From NCBI RefSeq assembly GCF_001598295.1, contig NZ_BCYR01000008.1:124001-188000 (forward strand): a stretch of 64,000 nt of DNA, read 5' to 3'. The position numbers were made by a program, and so were the translations under genes. Of this stretch, positions 8,974 through 18,223 are shown piece after piece; position 1 is the first letter of the stretch; each line of letters opens with the position of its first letter. The notes below the pieces were generated by a model. That model did not search any database. It was given only the letters and a program-made list of their open reading frames with translations, and was not told the origin of the DNA. This DNA comes from Klebsiella ornithinolytica NBRC 105727 = ATCC 31898. GTDB taxonomy: Bacteria > Pseudomonadota > Gammaproteobacteria > Enterobacterales > Enterobacteriaceae.

Positions 8974-10428
8974 ATGTACATCGGGATTGATTTGGGCACC
9001 TCGGGCGTCAAGGCCATTTTGCTCAATGAGCAAGGTGAGGTGCTGGCTTCGCACACTGCGCCCCTCACCGTATCGCGCCCACACCCGCTATGGTCCGAGC
9101 AAGACCCGGAGCACTGGTGGCAGGCGACGGACCGCGCAATGAAAGCGTTGGGTGAACAGCACGCTCTGCGCGATGTAAAAGCGGTAGGGATCGCCGGGCA
9201 GATGCACGGTGCAACGCTGCTGGATAAACATCAGCGGGTGCTGCGCCCGGCTATTTTGTGGAATGACGGCCGCAGCGGCGACGAGTGTGTCCAGCTGGAA
9301 AAAGCGGTAAGCCGCTCGCGGCAAATTGCCGGTAACCTGATGATGCCGGGGTTTACGGCGCCAAAATTACTTTGGGTGCAGCACCATGAACCCGATATCT
9401 TCCGCCAGGTGGATAAGGTGCTGTTGCCGAAAGATTATCTCCGCCTGCGCATGACCGGTGAGTTTGCCAGCGATATGTCGGACGCCGCCGGGACGATGTG
9501 GCTGGATGTGGCCAAACGCGACTGGAGCGATGAGCTGCTCGCCGCCTGCGGCCTGAGCCGCGATAATATGCCGGCGTTATTTGAAGGCTGTGAAGTGACG
9601 GGAACACTGCGCCCCGCTATCGCCCAGGCGTGGAATATGCCACAGGCGCTGGTGGTCGCTGGCGGCGGCGATAATGCTGCCGGTGCGGTAGGCGTCGGCA
9701 TGGCGGATGCCGGACAGGCGATGTTGTCCCTGGGAACCTCCGGGGTCTATTTTGCCGTCAGCAATGGTTTTCTCAGCAAACCTGAAAGCGCCGTACACAG
9801 CTTTTGCCACGCCCTGCCGGGACGCTGGCATTTGATGTCGGTGATGTTGAGCGCCGCTTCCTGCCTCGACTGGGCGGCAAAACTGACCGGTCTCGGTACG
9901 GTGCCTGCGCTGCTGGCGGCGGCGGAATCGGCGAGTGAAAATGCCGATCCCATCTGGTTTTTGCCCTATCTTTCCGGCGAGCGCACGCCGCATAACAACC
10001 CTCATGCTAAAGGCGTGTTTTTTGGCCTGACGCATCAGCACGGCCCGGCAGAACTGGCGCGTGCGGTACTGGAAGGGGTGGGTTACGCATTAGCCGATGG
10101 GATGGATGTGGTGCATGCCTGCGGCGTGACCCCGCAGAGCATCACTCTGATTGGCGGCGGCGCCCGCAGCGCCTGGTGGCGGCAGATGCTGGCTGATATC
10201 AGCGGCCAGCAGCTGGATTACCGCACCGGCGGCGACGTTGGGCCGGCGCTGGGCGCCGCGAGACTCGCGCAGCTGGCGCTGCATCAAGGGGAGTCCTGGG
10301 CGGACCTGCTGCCCCAGCTGCCGCTTGAGCAGGCTCATCGTCCGAATAGCGAACGCGTCGCGCTCTATGCTCCGCGTCGCGAAACCTTCCGTCAGATTTA
10401 TCAGCAGCTTCTCCCGCTGATGTCGTAG
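8974..10428 (+). CDS. xylB: Xylulokinase XylB
   Basis: Phosphorylates D-xylulose to xylulose 5-phosphate for the pentose phosphate pathway. The 484-residue reading from 8974 equals E. coli and begins MYIGIDLGTSGVKAILL, the FGGY-kinase phosphate-binding motif with Asp6. AAGGAGAG sits 5 bases before this ATG; an ATG at 8911 would add 21 residues from the hairpin region and is rejected. Other motifs are GQMHGATLL, LPKDYLRLRMTG, the catalytic GGGDNAAGAVGVG (Asp near 233), LSGERTPHNNP and the ATP-site LIGGGARSAWWRQ. It ends at a hairpin shared with the convergent wecH. Confidence 0.97.
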   Translation: MYIGIDLGTSGVKAILLNEQGEVLASHTAPLTVSRPHPLWSEQDPEHWWQATDRAMKALGEQHALRDVKAVGIAGQMHGATLLDKHQRVLRPAILWNDGRSGDECVQLEKAVSRSRQIAGNLMMPGFTAPKLLWVQHHEPDIFRQVDKVLLPKDYLRLRMTGEFASDMSDAAGTMWLDVAKRDWSDELLAACGLSRDNMPALFEGCEVTGTLRPAIAQAWNMPQALVVAGGGDNAAGAVGVGMADAGQAMLSLGTSGVYFAVSNGFLSKPESAVHSFCHALPGRWHLMSVMLSAASCLDWAAKLTGLGTVPALLAAAESASENADPIWFLPYLSGERTPHNNPHAKGVFFGLTHQHGPAELARAVLEGVGYALADGMDVVHACGVTPQSITLIGGGARSAWWRQMLADISGQQLDYRTGGDVGPALGAARLAQLALHQGESWADLLPQLPLEQAHRPNSERVALYAPRRETFRQIYQQLLPLMS

Positions 10429-10435
10429 CGGCGAT

Positions 10436-10455
10436 CCGCTCCCGTGCGGGAGCGG
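10436..10455. terminator. Terminator hairpin between xylB and wecH
   Basis: CCGCTCCC (10436-10443) pairs with GGGAGCGG (10448-10455) over loop GTGC in the 41-base gap between the convergent stops. The following GTTTG is only weakly U-rich. Confidence 0.6.
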
Positions 10456-10469
10456 GTTTGACCGTGGAG

Positions 10470-11465
10470 CTAGCTCACCAGCCGGCGCGTGTCGAAGCGC
10501 TGCACCAGCGCCGACAGCAGCAGGCTGCCCAGCAGGGCGGCGCTAAAGATCCACAGAATATCCAGCAGCGGCCAGCGGGTGAGCTCCAGGCCGCTGGCCC
10601 GCAGCGCGTGGATAATCAGCGCATGAAAGCCGTAGATCCCCAGCGAGTGGCGGGCGATGAGCGCCAGAACGGGGATCTGACGCGAGTTGAGGGTGTTTTT
10701 CGCCAGCGTCAGCAGGGATACCGCGCACACAAACACCGCCGGACCGCAGTATAAATACCAGGTATCGCCGAAGTCGCCGCGCCACTTAAGCTCGTGCAGC
10801 GTTCCGCGCGATATCACCCACACGGCGCAGGCAAACAGCGCGGCACACAGCAGAGTCAGCCATTTTTTATCCGTCTCCATCATGCCAATCGCCCGGCCAA
10901 GCACGCCGTACAGCACGTAGTAAAAGGCATCGCCGCTGATATAGAGATTGAGCGGCAGCCATTCGATACCGCCCGCTTTTACGCTGACCATATTGGGGTT
11001 GGCGAGAATGCCGATGACCAGCATCAGCGCCAGCAGCATCTTGCCGCTGACCTGCTTAACCTGAATAAGCGGCGAGAGCAGGTAGATGACGATAATCGCG
11101 AAGAAAAACCACAGGTGATAGAACACCGGCTTTTGCAGCAGGTTTCTTAGCGAGAGCTCAACGTTGATATGGGTAAACAGGGAGATGTAGAGCAGCGACA
11201 CGGTGCTGTAAAACAGCACGCACAGCACGATACGCAGAAAGTGCCGCGGCTGGGCGCTGCGTTCGCCAAAAAACAGGTACCCAGACATCATGAAGAAGAG
11301 CGGGACGCTGACGCGAGAGGCGGAGTTGAGCAGGTTGGCCATATCCCATTCCACCAGGCTGATGGAATGGGGATGGGTGATGTACCAGGTGGTGCTGTGG
11401 ATCATCACTACCATCATGCATGCGATGCCGCGCAAACTCGTTATCCAGTTTATTTTTTCCTGCAT
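10470..11465 (-). CDS. wecH: O-acetyltransferase WecH
   Basis: Inner-membrane acyltransferase-3 family protein of 331 residues, the same length as E. coli WecH (YiaH). In E. coli it O-acetylates GlcNAc residues of enterobacterial common antigen. The N-terminal [22 protein letters not shown] carries the family Arg and active-site His, followed by about ten hydrophobic segments; [17 protein letters not shown] (residues 52-68) is the second family signature. GAGG lies before the start. It is monocistronic and convergent with xylB. Confidence 0.93.
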   Translation of the reverse strand: MQEKINWITSLRGIACMMVVMIHSTTWYITHPHSISLVEWDMANLLNSASRVSVPLFFMMSGYLFFGERSAQPRHFLRIVLCVLFYSTVSLLYISLFTHINVELSLRNLLQKPVFYHLWFFFAIIVIYLLSPLIQVKQVSGKMLLALMLVIGILANPNMVSVKAGGIEWLPLNLYISGDAFYYVLYGVLGRAIGMMETDKKWLTLLCAALFACAVWVISRGTLHELKWRGDFGDTWYLYCGPAVFVCAVSLLTLAKNTLNSRQIPVLALIARHSLGIYGFHALIIHALRASGLELTRWPLLDILWIFSAALLGSLLLSALVQRFDTRRLVS

Positions 11466-11650
11466 CGGTACCTCAGTTGCTCCTTCTTAAAGAGGGTCTG
11501 ACTCCTCCAGGCCGGCCACGTCGCAATGGAAAATTCCGAGTTTGCCGCGACGCTCTTGTAGAGATGCGGAGAGATTCGCACAATGCCCCGGTAATTTCAC
11601 GTAACCTGCACGATAACAATTTGCTAACAAGGCGGTTGAGGAAAATAGTG

Positions 11651-11950
11651 ATGAAATATTTCTTTTCTGGACTGTTATTGCTCCTGCTGGCGGGCTGCAG
11701 CCAACAGCCGCCTCAGCCGGTGCAGAAAGCGCAACGTGCGCGGATTACGCCGCAAATTACCCTGAACATGGAGCAACTTTGCAAGGATCAGGCGGCAAAA
11801 CGCTACAGCACGGGGCCCCGTATGGTCGACGTTAGCCGCTTCGAGCAGTTCCAGGGGAGCTACGAGCTATCGGGGCTGACATCGCAGAATGAGCACTTTA
11901 TCTGTTCTTTCGATCCAGACGGGCAGTTTTTACATCTTTCTATGCGCTAA
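11651..11950 (+). CDS. ysaB: Small lipoprotein YsaB
   Basis: A 99-residue predicted lipoprotein equal in length to E. coli YsaB. The N-terminus MKYFFSGLLLLLLAGCSQQ is a signal peptide with lipobox LAGC; Ser at +2 points to the outer membrane. The conserved core is LNMEQLCKDQAAKRYSTG and the C-terminus is CSFDPDGQFLHLSMR. The start at 11651 follows TTGAGGAAAATA. Reading frames beginning further upstream overlap the wecH start region and are not supported. Function is unknown in the family. It lies upstream of glyQ with a 137-base gap. Confidence 0.88.
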   Translation: MKYFFSGLLLLLLAGCSQQPPQPVQKAQRARITPQITLNMEQLCKDQAAKRYSTGPRMVDVSRFEQFQGSYELSGLTSQNEHFICSFDPDGQFLHLSMR

Positions 11951-12039
11951 ATCGGCCCCTGATGCCGCGTGATGGCGTTAATTTCCGCAATTTTATTTAA
12001 ACAGCGCCGTTTCGTACTGTATATCTCGCAGCCAGCGGG

Positions 12040-12045
12040 TATACT
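12040..12045 (+). promoter_or_regulatory. Possible -10 element upstream of glyQ
   Basis: TATACT lies 42 bases before the glyQ start and resembles a sigma-70 -10 box. No good -35 sequence sits 16-18 bases upstream. Confidence 0.35.
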
Positions 12046-12087
12046 GATCCCTTCCTTTAAATCCACACGTATCCAGCACGAAATAAT

Positions 12088-12999
12088 ATGCAAAAGTTTG
12101 ATACCAGGACCTTCCAGGGCCTGATCCTGACCTTACAGGATTACTGGGCTCGTCAGGGCTGCACCATTGTTCAACCACTGGACATGGAAGTTGGCGCCGG
12201 CACCTCTCATCCAATGACCTGTCTGCGTGCGCTGGGGCCAGAGCCGATGGCGACTGCCTATGTGCAGCCTTCCCGTCGCCCGACCGACGGCCGCTACGGC
12301 GAAAACCCGAACCGCTTACAGCACTACTATCAGTTCCAGGTGGTCATTAAGCCCTCGCCGGACAACATTCAGGAGCTGTACCTCGGGTCTTTGAAAGAGC
12401 TGGGTATGGATCCGACCATTCACGACATCCGCTTCGTGGAAGACAACTGGGAAAACCCGACGCTGGGTGCCTGGGGTCTCGGCTGGGAAGTGTGGCTGAA
12501 CGGGATGGAAGTGACGCAGTTCACCTACTTCCAGCAGGTCGGTGGCCTGGAGTGTAAGCCGGTGACCGGCGAGATCACCTACGGTCTGGAACGTCTGGCG
12601 ATGTACATTCAGGGCGTTGACAGCGTTTACGACCTGGTCTGGAGCGACGGTCCGCTGGGTAAAACCACCTACGGCGACGTGTTCCATCAGAACGAAGTGG
12701 AGCAGTCCACCTACAACTTTGAATACGCAGACGTCGACTTCCTGTTCTCCTGCTTCGAGCAGTATGAGAAAGAAGCGCAGCAGCTGCTGGCGCTGGAAAA
12801 CCCGCTGCCGCTGCCTGCCTACGAGCGCATTCTGAAAGCCGCCCACAGCTTCAACCTGCTGGACGCGCGTAAAGCCATCTCCGTCACCGAGCGTCAGCGC
12901 TATATTCTGCGCATTCGCACCCTGACCAAAGCCGTGGCAGAAGCGTATTACGCTTCCCGTGAAGCCCTGGGCTTCCCGATGTGCAACAAGAATAAATAA
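12088..12999 (+). CDS. glyQ: Glycyl-tRNA synthetase alpha subunit
   Basis: Catalytic alpha subunit of the bacterial alpha2-beta2 class II glycyl-tRNA synthetase, 303 residues as in E. coli. It begins [20 protein letters not shown], with family hallmarks [27 protein letters not shown] (class II motif 2 region) and [18 protein letters not shown] (motif 3 region with the ATP-binding Arg). It works only with GlyS, whose gene starts 9 bases after its stop. The ribosome-binding site is weak. Confidence 0.98.
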   Translation: MQKFDTRTFQGLILTLQDYWARQGCTIVQPLDMEVGAGTSHPMTCLRALGPEPMATAYVQPSRRPTDGRYGENPNRLQHYYQFQVVIKPSPDNIQELYLGSLKELGMDPTIHDIRFVEDNWENPTLGAWGLGWEVWLNGMEVTQFTYFQQVGGLECKPVTGEITYGLERLAMYIQGVDSVYDLVWSDGPLGKTTYGDVFHQNEVEQSTYNFEYADVDFLFSCFEQYEKEAQQLLALENPLPLPAYERILKAAHSFNLLDARKAISVTERQRYILRIRTLTKAVAEAYYASREALGFPMCNKNK

Positions 13000-13008
13000 G
13001 AGGCGGCC

Positions 13009-15078
13009 ATGTCTGAAAAAACTTTCCTGGTGGAAATCGGCACCGAAGAGCTGCCACCAAAAGCCCTGCGCAGCCTGGCGGAATCTTTTGCTGCGAACTT
13101 TACCGCGGAGCTGGATAACGCTGGCCTCGCTCACGGCAACGTCGAGTGGTTCGCTGCTCCTCGCCGTCTGGCGCTGAAAGTCGCTGGCCTGGCGGCGGCT
13201 CAGCCCGATCGCGAAGTCGAAAAACGCGGCCCGGCGGTTTCTGCTGCGTTCGACGCGGAAGGCAAACCGAGCAAAGCGGCCGAAGGCTGGGCGCGTGGCT
13301 GCGGTATCACCATTGACCAGGCCGAGCGCATGGTCACCGACAAAGGTGAATGGCTGCTGTATCGTGCGCATGTGAAGGGCGAAAGCGCGGAAGCGCTGCT
13401 GCCGAACATGGTGGCGACGTCGCTGGCAAAACTGCCGATCCCGAAACTGATGCGCTGGGGCGCGTCCGACGTGCAGTTCGTGCGTCCGGTTCACACCGTG
13501 ACCCTGCTGCTGGGCGACAAAGTCGTTCCGGCAACCATTCTGGGCATTGCCTCCGATCGCGTGATTCGCGGCCATCGCTTTATGGGCGAACCGGAATTCA
13601 CCATCGACAATGCCGATCAATACCCGCAAATTCTGGTTGAGCGCGGCAAAGTCATTGCTGACTACGAGCAGCGTAAAGCCAAAATTAAGGCCGATGCCGA
13701 AGACGCGGCGCGCAAAATTGGCGGCAATGCCGATCTGAGCGAAAGCCTGCTGGAAGAAGTGGCCTCTCTGGTGGAATGGCCGGTGGTGCTGACCGCGAAA
13801 TTCGAAGAGAAATTCCTCGCGGTACCGGCAGAAGCGCTGGTTTACACCATGAAAGGCGACCAGAAGTACTTCCCGGTTTATGGCAATGACGGCAAACTGC
13901 TGCCGAACTTTATTTTCGTCACCAACATCGAGTCGAAAGATCCGCTGCAGATTATCTCCGGGAACGAAAAAGTGGTTCGTCCGCGTCTGGCGGATGCCGA
14001 GTTCTTCTTCAACACCGACCGTAAAAAGCGTCTGGAAGATCATCTGCCGCGTCTGCAAACCGTGCTGTTCCAACAGCAGCTGGGTACGCTGCGCGACAAG
14101 ACTGACCGCATTCAGGCCCTGGCGGGCTGGATTGCGGGCCAAATTGGCGCAGACGTGAACCATGCCACGCGTGCGGGCCTGCTCTCCAAGTGTGACCTGA
14201 TGACCAACATGGTGTTCGAGTTTACCGACACCCAGGGCATCATGGGCATGCACTACGCGCGTCACGATGGTGAAGCCGAAGATGTGGCGGTGGCGCTGAA
14301 CGAGCAGTATCAGCCGCGCTTTGCCGGTGATGACCTGCCGTCTAACCCTGTCGCCTGCGCCGTGGCGATCGCCGATAAAATGGATACCCTCGCGGGCATC
14401 TTCGGCATCGGCCAGCATCCGAAGGGCGATAAAGACCCGTTTGCGCTGCGTCGTGCCGCGCTCGGCGTGCTGCGTATCATCGTTGAGAAGAACCTGAACC
14501 TGGACCTACAAACGCTGACCGAAGAAGCGGCGCGTCTGTACGGTGATAAGCTGACGAACGCCAACGTAGTCGATGACGTCATTGACTTCATGCTGGGCCG
14601 TTTCCGCGCCTGGTACCAGGATGAAGGCTACACGGTCGACACCATCCAGGCGGTACTGGCACGTCGTCCGACTCGTCCGGCTGATTTCGACGCGCGCATG
14701 AAAGCGGTGTCTCACTTCCGTACGCTGGAAGAAGCGGCCGCGCTGGCAGCAGCCAACAAGCGCGTGTCCAACATCCTTGCGAAATCCGAAGAGACGCTGA
14801 ACGACGCCGTCCACGCTTCCGTGCTGAAAGAAGCCGCAGAGATCAAGCTGGCGACCCATCTGGTGGTACTGCGCGACAAACTGCAGCCGTTCTTCGCCGA
14901 AGGCCGTTATCAGGAAGCGCTGATCGAACTGGCTTCCCTGCGTGAACCGGTAGATGAGTTCTTCGAAAACGTGATGGTCAATGCGGAAGATAAAGAGGTC
15001 CGTATCAACCGTCTGACGCTGCTGTCGAAACTGCGTGACCTGTTCCTGCAGGTGGCGGATATTTCCCTGCTGCAATAA
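13009..15078 (+). CDS. glyS: Glycyl-tRNA synthetase beta subunit
   Basis: Beta subunit needed for tRNA-Gly recognition, 689 residues as in E. coli. It begins with [17 protein letters not shown], carries the central blocks [11 protein letters not shown] and [11 protein letters not shown] near residue 285, and ends in an all-alpha C-terminal anticodon-binding region (residues about 580-689). GAGGCGGCC precedes the start, 9 bases from glyQ. A clear terminator follows 22 bases after the stop. Confidence 0.98.
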   Translation: MSEKTFLVEIGTEELPPKALRSLAESFAANFTAELDNAGLAHGNVEWFAAPRRLALKVAGLAAAQPDREVEKRGPAVSAAFDAEGKPSKAAEGWARGCGITIDQAERMVTDKGEWLLYRAHVKGESAEALLPNMVATSLAKLPIPKLMRWGASDVQFVRPVHTVTLLLGDKVVPATILGIASDRVIRGHRFMGEPEFTIDNADQYPQILVERGKVIADYEQRKAKIKADAEDAARKIGGNADLSESLLEEVASLVEWPVVLTAKFEEKFLAVPAEALVYTMKGDQKYFPVYGNDGKLLPNFIFVTNIESKDPLQIISGNEKVVRPRLADAEFFFNTDRKKRLEDHLPRLQTVLFQQQLGTLRDKTDRIQALAGWIAGQIGADVNHATRAGLLSKCDLMTNMVFEFTDTQGIMGMHYARHDGEAEDVAVALNEQYQPRFAGDDLPSNPVACAVAIADKMDTLAGIFGIGQHPKGDKDPFALRRAALGVLRIIVEKNLNLDLQTLTEEAARLYGDKLTNANVVDDVIDFMLGRFRAWYQDEGYTVDTIQAVLARRPTRPADFDARMKAVSHFRTLEEAAALAAANKRVSNILAKSEETLNDAVHASVLKEAAEIKLATHLVVLRDKLQPFFAEGRYQEALIELASLREPVDEFFENVMVNAEDKEVRINRLTLLSKLRDLFLQVADISLLQ

Positions 15079-15094
15079 TCGCCTGTTTTGCATA

Positions 15095-15126
15095 ACAAAA
15101 AACCTGCCCTGGGGCAGGTTTTTTTA
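15095..15126 (+). terminator. Rho-independent terminator of glyQS
   Basis: AACCTGCCC and GGGCAGGTT (15101-15120) form a perfect 9-bp stem with a 2-base core, flanked by an A run upstream and seven Ts downstream. A textbook intrinsic terminator. Confidence 0.92.
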
Positions 15127-15176
15127 TGCCGGTAAGCGACTCTCTCGCCCACCCGGACGCCTTTCGGCGGCCAGAT

Positions 15177-15365
15177 TTACTGCAAATTCCCCGCGGTCAG
15201 ACTCTCTTTATCAAAAGCGTGGCTGACGTTAATACGGTTCTGATGCACTGAGGTATCCATGTTGGACCCGGCTTCCGGCTGCGCGGGGCGATGCTCTGCG
15301 GCGATGGCACCGGATGACAATGAAGCGGCCAGAAACAGGGCAGCGATCGCGCTGAGATTTTTCAT
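15177..15365 (-). CDS. Small exported protein of unknown function
   Basis: A 62-residue protein with a clear signal peptide (MKNLSAIAALFLAASLSSG, cleavage near AIA-AEH) and a polar mature part of about 40 residues without cysteine. AGGAAG sits 6 bases before the ATG. It lies 75 bases downstream of another small exported protein on the same strand, and both are probably periplasmic. I do not recognise the mature sequence. Its size and the neighbour suggest a relative of the small stress-induced periplasmic proteins of Enterobacteriaceae, but that is only inference. Confidence 0.65.
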   Translation of the reverse strand: MKNLSAIAALFLAASLSSGAIAAEHRPAQPEAGSNMDTSVHQNRINVSHAFDKESLTAGNLQ

Positions 15366-15440
15366 TTTATCTTCCTTTTCATCGTGCTGTCGTTGTCGCC
15401 TGTCTGGTTAACCTTCGGCGGCCCGGCAGAGCAGATTGCG

Positions 15441-15650
15441 TTATTTGGTCAGTTCTGCGGTCATGTGCACGCGGTTATTGAACTGGGCGCTGGTAATTTT
15501 ATAAGAGGCACCTTGTTCTGCGGCCTGGGCGGCAATTTTTGCTTCAGCGCGATCCAGCGTGGAGGCGGTGGAGCTGACGCTCTGTGCGAAAGCACCGAAA
15601 GACATCAGAGAAAGAGCAGAAACTGCAACGAAAGTTTTGATGGATTTCAT
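15441..15650 (-). CDS. Small periplasmic DUF1471 (YhcN/BhsA-like) protein
   Basis: A 69-residue protein with a signal peptide (MKSIKTFVAVSALSLMSFG, cleavage AFA-QSV) and a mature domain LDRAEAKIAAQAAEQGASYKITSAQFNNRVHMTAEL. This has the DUF1471 pattern: an alpha helix followed by a strand that ends in a VHMTAE-type motif. Relatives such as BhsA, McbA and YhcN are induced by copper, acid, peroxide or envelope stress and influence biofilm formation. TTAAGGAATACGACC before the ATG holds the ribosome site. It is upstream of, and probably cotranscribed with, the 62-residue gene. Confidence 0.75.
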   Translation of the reverse strand: MKSIKTFVAVSALSLMSFGAFAQSVSSTASTLDRAEAKIAAQAAEQGASYKITSAQFNNRVHMTAELTK

Positions 15651-15892
15651 GGTCGTATTCCTTAAGTGATTTTGTTTGATATAGAGCGTTGTTGCTCTGA
15701 TGTGATAAATAATAGAACGATTATCGATCGATTAAAATTGGAACAATTTGCGCATCTCATTCAAAAAAATAGAATGAAAAGTAAGCGTGTAAAACGGGGT
15801 GATTTCGAGGTCGTTTGACGTTCCTGCTGCGGGAGAACCGCTCAGCCCGAACGCGTTTGCTGAAAAATTCATCTTGAAATGAAGGGGCGAGT

Positions 15893-15966
15893 ATGGCTAT
15901 CCTGTGCCCCGACGAACCCCTCGTCTCACAGAGAGCACACTGAAAATGGATAAACACACCTGCTGA
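15893..15966 (+). promoter_or_regulatory. Leader with two mini-ORFs and nested hairpin upstream of the ABC-F gene
   Basis: Mini-ORF 1 (15893-15943) encodes MAILCPDEPLVSQRAH and follows AAGGGG at good spacing. Mini-ORF 2 (15946-15966) encodes MDKHTC and begins two bases after the first stop. Inside mini-ORF 1, CTGTG (15902-15906) pairs with CACAG (15927-15931) and nested GACGA (15911-15915) pairs with TCGTC (15921-15925). GGGGC at 15884-15888 could pair instead with GCCCC at 15906-15910, giving a competing fold. Such an arrangement upstream of an ABC-F gene suggests ribosome-stalling attenuation. That function is inferred. Confidence 0.45.
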
Positions 15967-16028
15967 ATTCGGTCCTTGCTGGCGCACTGCGTCTGTAGGG
16001 GAAGTATGAATTTCATTCAGGAGTGCTT

Positions 16029-17648
16029 ATGGCCCATTGTGCCCAATCCCCCTCTTTTATTTTGCATCAGGTCACCTGTCAGTTTGCGACGGGAGAAACG
16101 CTTTTTGGCCCGTTGAATGTCTCGCTGGAAAATTCCCTCTGTGGCCTGGTCGGGCGTAATGGCGTCGGGAAAACCCGCCTTCTGCGCCTGCTGGCCGGTA
16201 TCGATACGCCTTCTGGCGGACATATTGAACGGCCCGTTTCTCTGGCCTGTGTTGCTCAGCAGCACACGATAACCCCGCAGACCACGTTAGCCGCACTGCT
16301 GGGCTACGGACCACACTTTGCTGCCTTGCAGCGCCTCGGGCGTGGTGAGGCCCTGGCTGACGATGTCGATTGCCTCGAAGGTTTCTGGGATCTCCCGGAT
16401 CGCCTGAGTGCAGGTTTCCGCCAGGCCGGTTTAGCGGATTTCGATCCTGACCAACCCGCATCATCATTGAGCGGCGGGGAGCGGGTGAAAGCTCTGCTGT
16501 GCGGCGCCTTTCTCTCCGCGGCCGATTACCTGCTGCTGGATGAGCCAACCAATCACCTGGACAGGCAGGGGCGCGACTGGCTGTATCACCAGCTTGAATG
16601 CTGGCCTGGCGGGGCGTTGATAGCCAGTCACGATCGTGCGCTGTTGGCCCGTATGTCGCGCATACTCGAACTGACGCCCGGTGCGTTGCGAAGCTACGGC
16701 GGTAACTATGCCGATTATCAACTGCAGCGCGATGCGGAGCAGCAGGCGGCGCGCGCGGCGCTAGACCATGCCGCCACCGAGCGTCGTCGCACGCGCGCGC
16801 GGATGCAAAAAGAACACGATGCCAGCCAGAGGCGTTCTGCTCAGACGCTGCGCGTGGTGGATACACTGAATATCGCCTCTTTTGAACGGGTAAAATATAA
16901 AGGGGCGGCGAAGGAGCGGCCTGGCACACTGCATCGCCAGCACCGGGAGCAAAATAGCGCGCTGAATGCCGCGGTTGTCCAGGCCCGTGAGCGGGTGGAG
17001 GAGGACGCCGCGGTGATGTTCACTCTGCCGGGAAGCCAGGTTGCCGCTGGCAAACAGGTGTTGGTCCTGGAAGCTTTGCAGCTGGCATTCTCTGCCATGC
17101 CACCACTCGACTGGCGTCTTGACGGGCCGCTGCGCGTGGCGTTACGTGGCCCCAATGGCTGCGGGAAAACCACGCTGCTGAAAACGTTGGTCGGTCTGGA
17201 ATCACCGCTATCCGGCGAGTGCCGGGTGTCGGTGCAGGCGGCCTGGCTGGATCAGCATCTCACGCAGCTGGACCTGTCGCTGTCGGTAATGGCGCACCTT
17301 AATCTTGATGATACACCGCTGGAGGCGGGTGTATTACGCAGCCGCCTTGCCCGGCTGCAGCTGGGCGCGGATAAAATTAATCTGCCGCTGTCGGCTTTAA
17401 GCGGCGGCGAACGGCTCAAAGCCGCGCTGGCCTGCGTGCTGTGGCGGCGTGAAGCGGCGCAGCTTCTGCTGCTGGATGAGCCGACAAACCATCTTGATTT
17501 GGCTTCCGTTCGGGCTATTGAGTCGGCTTTAACCACCTTTCCTGGCGCGATGATTGTCGTCTCTCATGATGAGGATTTTTTGCGCGGCCTGCGGCTGACC
17601 CACTCTCTGGCGTGGCAGGAGGATGGCTGGCATTTCTCAGCGCTTTAA
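16029..17648 (+). CDS. ABC-F family ATPase (ribosome-associated type)
   Basis: A 539-residue soluble protein with two complete ATPase cassettes and no membrane segments, the ABC-F layout. Cassette 1 has Walker A GLVGRNGVGKT (near residue 41), signature LSGGERVKALL and Walker B YLLLDEPTNHLD. Cassette 2 has GPNGCGKT, LSGGERLKAALAC and LLLLDEPTNHLD. Between them is a basic, helical linker (QQAARAALDHAATERRRTRARMQKE), the part that reaches the peptidyl-transferase centre in ABC-F proteins. Start 16029 lies 5 bases after AGGAG; an in-frame GTG at 16023 overlaps that site. Relatives are translation factors or antibiotic-protection proteins, and this one is too diverged to name. It is absent from this place in E. 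coli. Confidence 0.88.
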   Translation: MAHCAQSPSFILHQVTCQFATGETLFGPLNVSLENSLCGLVGRNGVGKTRLLRLLAGIDTPSGGHIERPVSLACVAQQHTITPQTTLAALLGYGPHFAALQRLGRGEALADDVDCLEGFWDLPDRLSAGFRQAGLADFDPDQPASSLSGGERVKALLCGAFLSAADYLLLDEPTNHLDRQGRDWLYHQLECWPGGALIASHDRALLARMSRILELTPGALRSYGGNYADYQLQRDAEQQAARAALDHAATERRRTRARMQKEHDASQRRSAQTLRVVDTLNIASFERVKYKGAAKERPGTLHRQHREQNSALNAAVVQARERVEEDAAVMFTLPGSQVAAGKQVLVLEALQLAFSAMPPLDWRLDGPLRVALRGPNGCGKTTLLKTLVGLESPLSGECRVSVQAAWLDQHLTQLDLSLSVMAHLNLDDTPLEAGVLRSRLARLQLGADKINLPLSALSGGERLKAALACVLWRREAAQLLLLDEPTNHLDLASVRAIESALTTFPGAMIVVSHDEDFLRGLRLTHSLAWQEDGWHFSAL

Positions 17649-17652
17649 AGAC

Positions 17653-17686
17653 AAAAAACCGCCCTCTGATGAGCGGCGGTTTTTTA
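17653..17686. terminator. Terminator after the ABC-F gene
   Basis: AACCGCC (17657-17663) pairs with GGCGGTT (17675-17681) with an A run before and a T run after. It is therefore able to act on both strands between the convergent ABC-F gene and cspA. Confidence 0.85.
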
Positions 17687-17694
17687 TTAGCAGA

Positions 17695-17724
17695 TAAAAA
17701 AAATCCCCGCCGCGAGGCAGGGAT
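17695..17724 (-). terminator. Terminator of cspA
   Basis: On the minus strand ATCCC and GGGAT arms (17703-17707 and 17720-17724), with an inner GCC/GGC pair, are followed by a run of Ts reading toward 17695. It begins 26 bases after the cspA stop. Confidence 0.85.
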
Positions 17725-17749
17725 CTTAAATTCTGAGCTTAATTTAAGC

Positions 17750-17962
17750 TTACAGGCTGGTTACGTTACCAGCTGCCGGGCCTTTAGCGCCGCTTTCGAT
17801 GGTGAAGGAAACTTTCTGACCTTCATCCAGAGATTTGTAGCCATCGTTCATGATAGCGGAGAAGTGTACGAATACATCTTTAGAACCGTCATCAGGAGTG
17901 ATGAAGCCGAAGCCTTTGTCAGCGTTGAACCATTTTACGATACCAGTCATTTTACCGGACAT
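17750..17962 (-). CDS. cspA: Major cold shock protein CspA
   Basis: RNA chaperone of 70 residues that melts secondary structure in mRNA after cold shock. The sequence equals E. coli CspA as I remember it except for Met in place of Gln in [10 protein letters not shown] (residue 38). RNP1 KGFGFI and RNP2 VFVHF are intact and the nucleic-acid-binding aromatic residues are present. The long 5' leader with a cold box matches cspA rather than the non-inducible paralogues, as does the position beside glyS and yiaG. Confidence 0.97.
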   Translation of the reverse strand: MSGKMTGIVKWFNADKGFGFITPDDGSKDVFVHFSAIMNDGYKSLDEGQKVSFTIESGAKGPAAGNVTSL

Positions 17963-18116
17963 AGCGAAATACCTTTAAATAATAAATGAACCTTTCGGCG
18001 ATACGGTCTGGACTACAGATTTGAAGCTATAAAGGGAAAGTTCACTACCGGGGTATCTATGATAACCGCTCAAGGACTACTCTATACTAATGCTCTGTGG
18101 TCTGTACATCAAACCT
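17963..18116 (-). promoter_or_regulatory. cspA 5' untranslated leader with cold box
   Basis: The minus-strand leader is about 154 bases. It begins with a cold-box-like GGTTTGATGTACAGACCA (18098-18115), compared with GGTTTGACGTACAGACCA in E. coli. It ends with the conserved ATCGCCGAAAGG element followed by TTTAAAGGTA before the start codon. In E. coli this leader acts as an RNA thermosensor that raises translation in the cold. The transcript start near 18114 is inferred by analogy. Confidence 0.85.
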
Positions 18117-18164
18117 GCGAGCATTAACTCATTTTTGCGGTGCGATAGCAAACCTTTTTTCACA

Positions 18165-18195
18165 GAAATAAAAACGGTCCCGATATAAGGACCGT
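18165..18195 (-). terminator. Terminator of yiaG
   Basis: Reading on the minus strand, ACGGTCC and GGACCGT arms (18189-18195 and 18174-18180) with an 8-base loop are followed by TTTTTATTT. It lies between the yiaG stop and the cspA promoter. Confidence 0.85.
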
Positions 18196-18223
18196 AACCA
18201 GACCTGATTCTTATTATAGAACT

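Noticed and set aside
12316-14418. 700-codon open frame opposite glyQ and glyS
   Set aside because: It crosses the glyQ/glyS boundary on the wrong strand and has the composition of an antisense shadow. Both synthetase genes are unmistakable.
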